DNA from: an uncultured Christensenellaceae bacterium
GTDB lineage: Bacteria > Bacillota > Clostridia > Christensenellales > Aristaeellaceae
Length of the DNA: 64,000 nt
Assembly: GCA_905234985.1 (NCBI GenBank)
Contig: CAJOJQ010000001.1
Span: forward strand, 124,001-188,000
Reading direction: 5' to 3'
The notes beneath the pieces are model-generated. The model was given only the letters and a program-made list of their open reading frames with translations. It had not been told where the DNA came from and made no database searches. The translations under genes were made by a program, and so were the position numbers. Shown here in pieces: positions 18,440 to 26,860 of the stretch (its first letter is position 1; the number at the start of each line of letters is the position of its first letter).

Positions 18440-18453
18440 TGAACCGCGGTTCA
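18440..18453. promoter_or_regulatory. 14-bp perfect palindrome at the start of the ACT transcript
   Basis: TGAACCGCGGTTCA is a perfect palindrome lying about 5-18 bases after the predicted transcription start of the ACT gene. That position suits an operator. Confidence 0.45.
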
Positions 18454-18464
18454 AAATCCTGTTC

Positions 18465-18493
18465 ATTATATCATATCGTCCCTTTGTCCGCAA
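18465..18493 (-). promoter_or_regulatory. Promoter for the ACT-UPF0210-hslO unit
   Basis: Read on the minus strand: TTGCGG (18493-18488), 17-base spacer, TATAAT (18470-18465). It is back-to-back with the lipid-locus promoter at 18555-18583. Confidence 0.75.
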
Positions 18494-18554
18494 GGGCGGC
18501 AAAAACGGCGCGGCGCGAAGGCAAGAGACACGCTTACATTTTTTTTGCATTTAT

Positions 18555-18583
18555 TTGCATTTCGGATGAAAATGGCGTATAAT
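18555..18583 (+). promoter_or_regulatory. Promoter for the SDR-ligase/ACP/AOS operon
   Basis: TTGCAT (18555-18560), 17-base spacer, TATAAT (18578-18583). Predicted start near 18590, which gives a leader of about 88 bases before the chosen GTG at 18678. Confidence 0.78.
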
Positions 18584-18677
18584 GAACAAGATTCTGCCCT
18601 AACGATTGGAAATCGCGGGGCGGAACGATAAAACGGGAGAAACCCTTCCGTTTTACGGGGGAAAGGGGGCGAAAAAA

Positions 18678-19520
18678 GTGACGCGGGTGGTATGGATCAC
18701 CGGGGCTTCCAGCGGTCTGGGCCTGCATACGGCGCAGGCGCTTTCGGAAAACGGATTCACCGTGGTCGCGGGCGCCCGGTCCTTCGGAAAGGGCAAAAGC
18801 GTGCCCGGCTGCACGTGCCTGCCCCTGGACGTGACCGACCAGGACAGCATCGGCGTTTTCGTACGGGAAGCGCAAAAAATCAGCGGCCCGCCGGACGCGC
18901 TGGTGAACTGCGCGGGGATGCTGATTTTAGGCCCCTGCGAAACCTATCCCCTGAACGAATTGCGTCAGGTGATGGAAACCAACTTTTTCGGCCAGGCGGC
19001 CATGATCTCCGCCGTGCTGCCCCTCATGCGGGCGAACGGACACGGGCGCATCGTGAACTTTTCTTCCATCAACGGTTTGCTTGGCATTCCCTTCGAGGGG
19101 GCGTATACCGCCAGCAAGCACGCTGTGGAGGGGTACAGCGAATGTTTGGCCCTGGAGGTCAAGCCCTTCGGCATCGAAGTGATGCTGGTGGAGCCGGGGG
19201 ACCACCGCAGCGGCAGCGCCGCCTACCGGCGCCATTCCGCGGGCATGACGGAGGCGTCCCCCTACAAGGCCGACTTTGACAGCGGCACGGCGGCCATCGC
19301 CCGGGACGAGGCGGGCGGCTCCGACCCGGATATCTTAGGCCGGAAGATCGCAAAAGCGCTGAAAAAGAAGCGCCTGCCCCGCCGCCTGCGGGTGGCGAAG
19401 CCCGACCAGCATTTGGCGGTGATCCTGCACGACGTGCTGCCCGCCCGGATGTTTGACTGGATTTTGCGGGATTATTACTGTAAAACTTCCCAAGAGAAGA
19501 ATCGAGGAAAAGGAACATGA
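18678..19520 (+). CDS. SDR oxidoreductase, 3-ketosphinganine-reductase-like
   Basis: A 280-residue classical short-chain dehydrogenase. TGASSGLG at residues 8-15 binds NAD(P)H, NCAG follows near 79, the catalytic Ser is in FSSINGL, and Tyr143/Lys147 form YTASK. I chose the GTG at 18678 because AAAGGGGGCG lies in front; an upstream in-frame TTG at 18606 has no ribosome site and is only about 16 bases from the predicted transcript start. Its stop overlaps the start of the following fusion gene in ATGA, so the two products should be made together. Given that partner, a likely job is reducing the beta-keto group of an amino ketone, as 3-ketodihydrosphingosine reductase does. That function is inferred; the SDR call is firm. 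Confidence 0.82.
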   Translation: MTRVVWITGASSGLGLHTAQALSENGFTVVAGARSFGKGKSVPGCTCLPLDVTDQDSIGVFVREAQKISGPPDALVNCAGMLILGPCETYPLNELRQVMETNFFGQAAMISAVLPLMRANGHGRIVNFSSINGLLGIPFEGAYTASKHAVEGYSECLALEVKPFGIEVMLVEPGDHRSGSAAYRRHSAGMTEASPYKADFDSGTAAIARDEAGGSDPDILGRKIAKALKKKRLPRRLRVAKPDQHLAVILHDVLPARMFDWILRDYYCKTSQEKNRGKGT

Positions 19521-22500
19521 GCGAGGTACTCGCCCGCAGCAATCAATTGCGGGAGAATATGACCCTTCAAAACCTGTTTGAAATCATCACCGGCGACGAA
19601 GACCGGATCGCGGCCCGCTATTTGGAGGGCGGCGAGGAAAAAACGATTTCCTACCGGGAATACCGCAGCCGCACCTTCGCCTGCGCATTTCTGCTGCAAA
19701 ACGTGCTGGGCGAAAAGAACCGGGGCAAGTTCGTGGGCATCCAGCTGGACACCAGCCCGGAATGGTTTTACCTGTTCTGGGGCGTGATCGCCGCGGGCTA
19801 TAACGCGGTACTCATGGATTTTACCCTGAGCGATGAAATGACCGCCTACATCCTGCGCCAGGCCGGGGCCGTGGCCCTGATCGGCAAAGCCCCCCGGAAC
19901 TTAAGCGGCGGCGTGCGCCAGTTCACCGTGAAGCAAATGGCTATGGCCCAGCCCGTTTCCGCTTTCAAGCCCGATTTCGGCCATATGGTGGCTTTGTGTA
20001 CCTCCGGCACCACCGACACCAGCCGCGTGTTCGTCTACAACGAAACGGCGGTGTGCAGCCAGGTACTCAACGCGGAAATGCTGTACAAGGCCAACAAGCG
20101 CATCATCTGCGACGAACCCCGGCGGCAGCTGGCCTTCCTGCCTTACCACCACATTTTCGGGTTCATGGTGTGCCTGCAGTGGATTCATTTTTTAGGCTAT
20201 GAAACGGTCTATTTGCAGAACCGCAGCCCCCAGTGCATCCAGGAAACGGCCCGGCACTTCAAGATCACCCATCTCATGGCCGTGCCCCTGCTGGCTAATA
20301 ACCTGTGCGTGGCCCTGAACAAGCAGGTGGCAAAGCAGAGCCGCTTAAAGCGGGCGGGCTTCAAGACCCTGCGGGGCCTGTCCCTGGCCCTGCAAAGCGT
20401 GGCCCCCGGCTTCGGGCTGGACTTTGCCCGGAACGTGCTGTTCAAATCCATCACGGAGCAAATGTTAGGCAGCGACGTGCGCTGCATCATTTTGGGCGGC
20501 AGCCATACCCCCAAGGAGCATATGCGCACCCTGTCCGCCTTGGGTTATTTCACCGTGTCCGGCTTTGGCATGACCGAAACGGGCGTCACCTCCGTGGAAA
20601 CCAACATGAACGTGATCACCCGCACCTCCGGCAGCGTGGGGCGGCCTCTTGCCAGCGCCGAATACCGGGTGCAGAGCGACGGGGAAAAGAGCAACCGGGG
20701 CGAAATGTACATCCGGGGCAACACCCTGCATACGGGCCGGCTGGTGGAGGGGAAAATTCTGCCCCCCGCCCTGGACGACGAGGGCTGGTTCCGCACTGGC
20801 GACGTGGTGCGCCTGGAAAAGGGCAGCCGCATGTACGTGGAAGGCCGCGCCAAGGACGTGATCATCAACGAATCCGGCGAAAACGTGTACCCCGACGAGA
20901 TCGAGGACGCTTTCGGCGTGTTGGAGGGCGTGGAGCAGTTCTGCGTATTAGGCGTGAAAGCGCAGAAAAAGAAAGAAAAAGAGGAAAAAGGCTTTCTTTC
21001 CCATATCCCCCTCCCGCATTTGCCCGGAAGGAACAAGGGCGTGGTGGATTACGAGGACATCACCCTGGTCATCAATGTGGGCCAGCATTACCGGGACGAT
21101 GATTATATTTCCGGCCTCATGGGTCAGGTGCGCCGCGTCAACGCGGGCCTGCCCGCCTTAAAGCGGGTGAACCGGGTGCTGGCGACCTCCGAAAAATTCC
21201 AGACGGCGGGCGGCATCAAAGTGAAGCGCCTGGCGCTGAAAAAGCAGATCGAGGAAAAGAAGCTGGCCTACCGGGATATTGATTTCAACCGCCGGGACGA
21301 AGCCTCCATCGAGGAGAGCAAGCCCCTGGTGCAGGAGGAAAACACTCCCTCCGATCTGCAATTGGAGGAAATCAAGCAGAAGGTGCGGCTGGTGTACGCC
21401 GAAACCCTGAACGTGACGCCCGACCAGATCCGGGACGACGCCCACTTTATCGACGAATTAGGCGGCGACAGTTTACAGGTTTTAGGCATGAGCCTGAAAA
21501 TCGAGGAACAGTTCAACGTGCTGATCCCCACCGAGGAATACGGCAAGTGTACCACGGTGAACGACTTAAGCGCCCTTTTGTACGCCAAGGTGCGCGGCGA
21601 CGTGGCCTATGAGAGCGCGGGCGAGGAAAGCGGGGAGCCGGTCACGCCCATCACCCGCTTTGAGGACGCGCCGGAATATTTGGCCTTTGAAAAGCGCTGG
21701 CAGTCCCTCATGGGCGAAGGCCAGGAAAACCCCTATTTCGTGGCCCACGATTCCCCCTTGCTGGATAAGAGTTTCGTGGACGGCCAGTGGATGCTGGATT
21801 TCGGCAGCTACAACTACGTGGGCATGAGCGGTCGGGAGGAAACCAAGGCCGCCGCCAAGGCTGCCATCGACAAGTACGGCACCTCCGCTTCCGGCAGCCG
21901 GTTGCTTGCGGGCGAAAAGACCCTGCACAAAGAGCTGGAAGCCGAAATCGCCAAGTGGAAGCACACGGAAGACGCCCTGGTGCTGGTAGGCGGCCATTCC
22001 ACCAACGTGACCTGCGTGGGCAACTTCTGCGGCAAGGGCGATTTGATCGTTTACGACGCCATCGCCCACAATTCCATCGAGCAGGGCTGCCGCCTTTCCC
22101 AGGCTACGGCCAAGCCCTTCCCTCACAGCGACGTGAAGGCCCTGGAAAGCATCCTGCGCAACCAGCGTCACAAGTTCGGCAAGGTGCTGATCGTCATCGA
22201 GGGCGCCTACTCCATGGACGGCGATATCGCTCCCGTGCCCGAATTCGTGGCCCTGAAAAAGAAGTACGGCTGCTTCCTGATGGTGGACGAGGCTCATTCC
22301 GCCTGCGTCATCGGCAAGACTGGCGGCGGCGTGGACGAATATTTCGGCCTGGCCCCCGACGATATTGATATCAAGTACGGCACCCTGTCCAAGGGCCTTG
22401 GCACCTGCGGCGGCTATCTGGCCGGTAAGCGTTCCCTGATCGAATACCTGCGCTACAACCTGCCCGGCTTCGTGTTCTCCGTGGGCATTTCCCCGCCCCT

Positions 22501-22864
22501 GGCTGCCGCCAGCTTAGAGGCCATCCGCCTGCTGCAAAAGGACCCCTCCATCATGGAGCGCCTGCGCCGCAACATCAAATGCTTCTACGAGGAAGCCCAC
22601 AAGCGCCATATGAACACGTGTTTGGCCGGGGAAACGGCCATCCTGCCCATTCTGGTGGGCCGGGACGAGGACGCCTGGGAGCTAAGCAACCGCCTGCGCA
22701 AAAAGGGCGTGATCGTGCCCCCCGCCGTGTACCCCGCTGTGCCCAAAAACAAAGCCCGCCTGCGCTTCTGCGTGATCTCCGAGCATAACCCGGAGGAAAT
22801 TGTGGAAGCCTTGGACAAGCTGGTGGAATGCGCCAAGGAAGCGGGCATTCAGCTGCCTGAATAA
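19517..22864 (+). CDS. Fusion: acyl-AMP ligase, ACP and alpha-oxoamine synthase
   Basis: The 1115-residue protein has three enzymatic parts. Residues 1 to about 600 are an ANL-superfamily adenylation domain: phosphate loop CTSGTT (161-166), FGMTETG (350-356), GWFRTGD. Residues about 618-690 are an acyl carrier protein with the phosphopantetheine serine Ser652 in ELGGDSLQVLG. Residues about 730-1110 are a PLP-dependent alpha-oxoamine synthase: TSASGSRLLAGE, IEGAYSMDGD, VDEAHS (Asp924, His927) and TLSKGLGTCGGYLAG with the PLP lysine Lys959. This implies a fatty acid is activated, loaded on the ACP, and condensed with an amino acid with loss of CO2 to give a beta-keto amine. If serine is used, the product is 3-ketosphinganine. 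The family also includes KBL, BioF and ALA synthase, so the amino acid is open. Coupled to the SDR gene by ATGA. Confidence 0.9.
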   Translation: MSEVLARSNQLRENMTLQNLFEIITGDEDRIAARYLEGGEEKTISYREYRSRTFACAFLLQNVLGEKNRGKFVGIQLDTSPEWFYLFWGVIAAGYNAVLMDFTLSDEMTAYILRQAGAVALIGKAPRNLSGGVRQFTVKQMAMAQPVSAFKPDFGHMVALCTSGTTDTSRVFVYNETAVCSQVLNAEMLYKANKRIICDEPRRQLAFLPYHHIFGFMVCLQWIHFLGYETVYLQNRSPQCIQETARHFKITHLMAVPLLANNLCVALNKQVAKQSRLKRAGFKTLRGLSLALQSVAPGFGLDFARNVLFKSITEQMLGSDVRCIILGGSHTPKEHMRTLSALGYFTVSGFGMTETGVTSVETNMNVITRTSGSVGRPLASAEYRVQSDGEKSNRGEMYIRGNTLHTGRLVEGKILPPALDDEGWFRTGDVVRLEKGSRMYVEGRAKDVIINESGENVYPDEIEDAFGVLEGVEQFCVLGVKAQKKKEKEEKGFLSHIPLPHLPGRNKGVVDYEDITLVINVGQHYRDDDYISGLMGQVRRVNAGLPALKRVNRVLATSEKFQTAGGIKVKRLALKKQIEEKKLAYRDIDFNRRDEASIEESKPLVQEENTPSDLQLEEIKQKVRLVYAETLNVTPDQIRDDAHFIDELGGDSLQVLGMSLKIEEQFNVLIPTEEYGKCTTVNDLSALLYAKVRGDVAYESAGEESGEPVTPITRFEDAPEYLAFEKRWQSLMGEGQENPYFVAHDSPLLDKSFVDGQWMLDFGSYNYVGMSGREETKAAAKAAIDKYGTSASGSRLLAGEKTLHKELEAEIAKWKHTEDALVLVGGHSTNVTCVGNFCGKGDLIVYDAIAHNSIEQGCRLSQATAKPFPHSDVKALESILRNQRHKFGKVLIVIEGAYSMDGDIAPVPEFVALKKKYGCFLMVDEAHSACVIGKTGGGVDEYFGLAPDDIDIKYGTLSKGLGTCGGYLAGKRSLIEYLRYNLPGFVFSVGISPPLAAASLEAIRLLQKDPSIMERLRRNIKCFYEEAHKRHMNTCLAGETAILPILVGRDEDAWELSNRLRKKGVIVPPAVYPAVPKNKARLRFCVISEHNPEEIVEALDKLVECAKEAGIQLPE

Positions 22865-22871
22865 TATACAG

Positions 22872-22908
22872 AAACCGTCCCGGCCTGGATTTGGCGGGGA
22901 CGGTTTTT
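22872..22908 (+). terminator. Terminator after the fusion gene
   Basis: AAACCGTCCC, 15-base loop, GGGACGGTTT and further T residues. Closes the two-gene lipid operon. Confidence 0.85.
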
Positions 22909-22988
22909 GAAATATTTTCATATTTTGTGGAACAAAACCATTTTGAAAAGCGTCTAAATGTATGAAGGGATTCAAAGGAGGGGTACAG

Positions 22989-24749
22989 GTGAAACGAACG
23001 CTGCTTCTGCTGCTTGCGATGCTCATGCTTCCCTTTTGCGCGCTGGGGGAGGACGTGGACGATGCGGACGATTGGGACTGGCGGGCGGACTGGGAGGAAT
23101 ACGGGTACTTCGATTTCTGCGACGTACAGGACGATACGCTGATCATCTTCGAGGGCGTCACGGCCTTGGGGGAGGCCAGAATCAGCTACTGGGATGACGA
23201 ACTGGAGAAAGACATCGAGATCGAGCCGAGGTTCGAGAATGGTCCGAGCTGGTGGATTTACGATGAGGGCGGCGATTTCCATAAGGTTTCCCTCCCATCC
23301 ACCCTGCGGTATTTGGGCATGGACGCGTTCTGCGGCTATGATTTTACGGAATTTACCCTGCCCGCCCAATTGGAGGTGCTGGAGCATTACGCTTTTTATG
23401 GCTGCGATTTTGACGTGCTGCGCATTGAAACCACCCTGCCCATGGAAGACATTCTGAGCAGCATGGATTCTTGTTCCGTGAGCGCTTACGAAGTGCCGGA
23501 GGATCATCCCCTGTACAAAACCGTGGACGGAGTGCTGTTCTCCAAGGATGGAAAAACCTTGCTGGCCTACCCTGACAACCGCAAAGCGGAGCATTACGAC
23601 GTGCCCGCCGGGGTGGAGCGCATCGAAGATATGCATAATGAATATCTCAAAACCATTTCCCTGCCCATCGGCCTCAAATCCGTTGGGGATTACGGGTTTT
23701 CCGGCTGCACCCGGCTGCAATCCATCGCCCTGCCGCTGACGGTAACGGAAATCGGCAAGGAAATCTTTAACTGCTGCGTTTCCTTGGAGTTAGTTTCCAT
23801 GCCGGAGGGACTGGAGGCGGAAAAGGACGAAAGCGGATACTATGAGGAATACTACCCGGACGACGCCATCTTCCGGGGCGATAACGGCGACACATTGGGC
23901 GGGGCAAGGAGCGAGGGCTGGATCGGCGCGCCGGGCCGGGTGCGGAAAACGGAAAAGGGATACGCGACCCTGTACGAAACCGCGGACGGGAAATATGCGG
24001 GAAAGCTGCTGATGGAAAAACGGATCGTGGACATGGGGCGGTATCGGAACGGCAAAGTGGAAGTGAAGGAACCCCTGATCAACCAATCGCTGGGGTGGGT
24101 CGATCTGGAAGATCTGGAATATCTGCCCCGGGAAACGCTGTTCTCTTATGCTGACATTTGGCCGGAGGAAACCCTGGAAGTTTGGTGGAACCATATGCCC
24201 TATGATTCCAAATGGGACCCCTGGGAAACGAAGATTCCCCTGGAGGGCAGAAGCTACGTCGCCGCCTTTTACGGCCCCTTTGTCCGCTTTACCCAGTCAT
24301 TGAGCTACGCGCGTTTCGCCTGCCGGATCGAGGATGTGACGCTGACCCGGAAGCCGGACGGCACCGGAAACGTGTACGGCGTCGTGTATCGCCCACGCGC
24401 GATGATCGAAGGAGTGCCCCTGCTGGACAGCCCGGACGGCAAGGAGATCAAGACGCTGGCCTTAAAAACAAAGGTCAAGGTGCAGGACATGGAAGACGAA
24501 TGGGTACGGGTTTCGGACGGCCAGGACGAAGGCTGGATCGAGAAAGGATATCTGCAAAAATCGTATCTAAACGATATTCCGTTGCGAAGCGCTCCCGGCG
24601 GCGAAAAAACAAAAATGCTGATCGGCGGCACCCAGGTGCAGATTCTGGATGAAAAAGACGGCTGGGTTCAGGTGACCGACGGCCGGGACACCGGCTGGGT
24701 GGGAGAAAAATATGTGCTGATCGTACCGGAGGAGGGGAAAGAACAATGA
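22989..24749 (+). CDS. Secreted BspA-like LRR protein with SH3-type domains
   Basis: I chose the GTG at 22989 because AAAGGAGGGG ends 6 bases before it; an upstream in-frame ATG (22962) would translate through that ribosome site and puts extra residues before the signal peptide. The 586-residue product begins with a signal peptide ending ALG. BspA-type leucine-rich repeats follow (LPIGLKSVGDYGFSGCTRLQSIALP, about 100-280), then a middle region and two bacterial SH3-type domains at the C-terminus (about 460-580, GWIEKGYLQ, GWVGEKYVL). This is a wall-binding surface protein layout. Its stop overlaps the next gene in ATGA. Confidence 0.8.
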   Translation: MKRTLLLLLAMLMLPFCALGEDVDDADDWDWRADWEEYGYFDFCDVQDDTLIIFEGVTALGEARISYWDDELEKDIEIEPRFENGPSWWIYDEGGDFHKVSLPSTLRYLGMDAFCGYDFTEFTLPAQLEVLEHYAFYGCDFDVLRIETTLPMEDILSSMDSCSVSAYEVPEDHPLYKTVDGVLFSKDGKTLLAYPDNRKAEHYDVPAGVERIEDMHNEYLKTISLPIGLKSVGDYGFSGCTRLQSIALPLTVTEIGKEIFNCCVSLELVSMPEGLEAEKDESGYYEEYYPDDAIFRGDNGDTLGGARSEGWIGAPGRVRKTEKGYATLYETADGKYAGKLLMEKRIVDMGRYRNGKVEVKEPLINQSLGWVDLEDLEYLPRETLFSYADIWPEETLEVWWNHMPYDSKWDPWETKIPLEGRSYVAAFYGPFVRFTQSLSYARFACRIEDVTLTRKPDGTGNVYGVVYRPRAMIEGVPLLDSPDGKEIKTLALKTKVKVQDMEDEWVRVSDGQDEGWIEKGYLQKSYLNDIPLRSAPGGEKTKMLIGGTQVQILDEKDGWVQVTDGRDTGWVGEKYVLIVPEEGKEQ

Positions 24750-25795
24750 AAAAATTTCTGTGCGTTTTGCTGGCTTGCCTGCTGTGCGCCGCGCCCGCGC
24801 TGGCGGAGAAAACGGAAGAGGATAAGTCCACCGGCTCCTGGAGCCAGATCAACCAGTCCGTGAGCAAGGGGGAGAGATGGGAGCAGGTGGAAACGGACGG
24901 CAGCTTCCACTTGGGAGAAAAAAAGCCCCTGGAGGGCTACGATAACCTGTTCATCTGCGACTGGGGCACGTACCCCAGCATGGACGGCAGCACGGTCTGT
25001 GTTCCCCTGGCCATGGAGCTGGCCCGGCAGTGGCTGGGCCTTCCCGAAGGGGACATGAACGGCTTCGTCAATTTCTCCACCACCCCCTACGCCTACGACC
25101 GGCTAACCCAGGGCAAGGCCAACCCCCTGGTGACCATCAAAAGCCAGGGCGTGATGATGGACGATACCCACCCCATCGATCTGGTGCTGGGCACCTATCC
25201 CAACGCCGACGAGCGCAAGGCGGCGGCGGACGCCGGGGTGGAGTTGGTGTACGTGCCCTTCTGCTACGACGCGTTCGTGTTCATGGTGAACGATTTGAAC
25301 CCCATCGAGAGCCTGACGGTTCAGCAGATTCAGGAAATCTACACGGGGCAGCATACCTCCTGGGCGGACTTTGGCGGCACGGCCCAGCAATTGTACGCCT
25401 ACCAGCGGCCCCATGGCAGCGGCAGCCAGACCGCCATGGAGGAAATGGTGATGCGGGGGCTGGAAATCCAGGAAGTGGTAGCAAACTACATTTCCAACGG
25501 CATGGCCGACGCGGTGGCGCAGATCGGCAACTACGACAACGGGCCGGGGGCCATCGGCTACAGCTATCTTTACTATGTGAACACCCTGGTGGAGAACAGC
25601 GGCGTCAAGGTGCTGGCCGTCGACGGCGTGGCCCCCACGGACGAAAACCTCCAGTCCGGGGCCTATCCCTTCACCGTGAATTACTACGCCGTGTACCGCA
25701 AGGGCGACGAAAACACGGAAGCCTTCGTCAGCTGGCTGGTGAGCGAGGAAGGCCAGAAAGCCGTGCGCCAGGCGGGCTATGTGACGCTGCATTAA
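24746..25795 (+). CDS. Secreted PstS-like substrate-binding protein
   Basis: The 349-residue product has a signal peptide (APALAE, about 1-20) and a type-II periplasmic-binding fold like phosphate-binding PstS: VPLAMELARQWL, FVFMVNDLNPIESLTVQQIQEIYTGQHTSW, then GSGSQTAMEEMVM and AIGYSYLYYV. The N-terminus lacks a lipobox Cys after the signal, so it may be released or tethered otherwise. No permease or ATPase gene is nearby, so it may not belong to a transporter. Overlaps the preceding gene in ATGA. Confidence 0.8.
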   Translation: MKKFLCVLLACLLCAAPALAEKTEEDKSTGSWSQINQSVSKGERWEQVETDGSFHLGEKKPLEGYDNLFICDWGTYPSMDGSTVCVPLAMELARQWLGLPEGDMNGFVNFSTTPYAYDRLTQGKANPLVTIKSQGVMMDDTHPIDLVLGTYPNADERKAAADAGVELVYVPFCYDAFVFMVNDLNPIESLTVQQIQEIYTGQHTSWADFGGTAQQLYAYQRPHGSGSQTAMEEMVMRGLEIQEVVANYISNGMADAVAQIGNYDNGPGAIGYSYLYYVNTLVENSGVKVLAVDGVAPTDENLQSGAYPFTVNYYAVYRKGDENTEAFVSWLVSEEGQKAVRQAGYVTLH

Positions 25796-25807
25796 AGGCA
25801 AACATCA

Positions 25808-25842
25808 AAAAACACGGGGGAAAGCGCATCCCTCGTGTTTTT
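25808..25842. terminator. Bidirectional terminator between convergent genes
   Basis: AAAAACACGGGGG pairs (one G-U) with CCCTCGTGTTTTT, giving A/T tails on both sides. It serves the binding-protein gene and the DHHW gene. Confidence 0.85.
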
Positions 25843-25854
25843 CTGTGAAGTTTT

Positions 25855-26829
25855 TTATCTGTACGGCGTGCCCAGGGAGAAGAACGCGCCGTCCCCCAGC
25901 AGCATCACCTTGGTCACGTTCCACGCTTTAATGGAACGGGTCAGGTTGAATTTTTCGCCCATGTCCTCATAATAGTGGCGCAGATCCAGGAAATAGGTGT
26001 GGTTGAAGTGGCTGGCGATCAGCATTTTCACCGCGTTGGAGAAGGAATTGCAGAAAATGATGATGTTTTCCTTGTCCGGCTGATCCGTGAAGAATTCCAC
26101 GAGGCCCTCGTCCCCGCCGTAGAAGGCTTCATAATGATTGGTCAGTTTTTTCTTGGAATACTTGCCCGCGAAATAATCTTCCTGCCGTCCGTAAGCCTTT
26201 TTCTTTTTCCCGTTGATCCGGATCGTCATTTCCGGGTAATCGAAGCGGTAAACGGTAAAGGGCTGGTCGCTGGTCTGCCGGTTCAGGTTGTTCTTGTTGT
26301 GGTAGGAGCCGTTGAACATGACGGGGAATTCCACCGTTTCCAGGGGTTCCAGCACGGGTTCGTCTTCGCCCAGCAGCATGTGGATGATCTGGGTATAGCC
26401 CAAATAAGAAGCGAGATAATTCCAATGGTGGTCGGTCTTATAGAAATATTTTTGGTAGTCCTCTATGGAGTCGATCTGGAAGGAACCGAGCGTGCTGTTG
26501 GGGTAGTTTTCCTTGATGATCGTCCACACCGGCGGATCGCTGTCCAGATGATCCAGATCCATCGTCCGGGAAGAATTGATCAGGTAAACGTAGGTTTTCA
26601 CATCGTCGAAGGCCGACATGACGGCGTTGAAGCTTTCCGCCTGCTTGACCGTATTCTCCGGGATGTATTTTTCCGTCCAGTGCTGGATCAGCCAGCCCGT
26701 ACCGGCGATTTCGTATATTTTGCGCCTTTCGCTGACCAGATGATAAACGGATTCCTGTTCCTCCGCCCCCGCCGCCTGCACCGGCAGGAGACAACACAGA
26801 AGCAGGGCCGCCAGCAAACGTTTTGGCAT
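25855..26829 (-). CDS. DHHW-family secreted protein (AlgX/SGNH-like)
   Basis: A 324-residue product with a signal peptide (PVQAAGA) and the DHHW motif at residues 133-136 (KTDHHWN), the defining mark of DHHW proteins related to alginate O-acetyltransferase-type SGNH enzymes. A later segment IIIFCNSFSNAV resembles the Ser-containing block of such folds. The ATG at 26829 is preferred over the GTG at 26838 because AAAGGA is about 11 bases from it but only two from the GTG. It follows the polysaccharide deacetylase by 31 bases, suggesting a joint role in modifying surface glycans; the reaction itself is unproven. Confidence 0.8.
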   Translation of the reverse strand: MPKRLLAALLLCCLLPVQAAGAEEQESVYHLVSERRKIYEIAGTGWLIQHWTEKYIPENTVKQAESFNAVMSAFDDVKTYVYLINSSRTMDLDHLDSDPPVWTIIKENYPNSTLGSFQIDSIEDYQKYFYKTDHHWNYLASYLGYTQIIHMLLGEDEPVLEPLETVEFPVMFNGSYHNKNNLNRQTSDQPFTVYRFDYPEMTIRINGKKKKAYGRQEDYFAGKYSKKKLTNHYEAFYGGDEGLVEFFTDQPDKENIIIFCNSFSNAVKMLIASHFNHTYFLDLRHYYEDMGEKFNLTRSIKAWNVTKVMLLGDGAFFSLGTPYR

Positions 26830-26860
26830 CGTTTCCACATTCCTTTCGCAAAATCCTGTT

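Noticed and set aside
21700-22864. Plain 2-amino-3-ketobutyrate CoA ligase
   Set aside because: KBL is a free enzyme beside threonine dehydrogenase; here the domain is fused to ligase and ACP and coupled to an SDR, favouring an acyl-ACP substrate. Not excluded for the amino acid.
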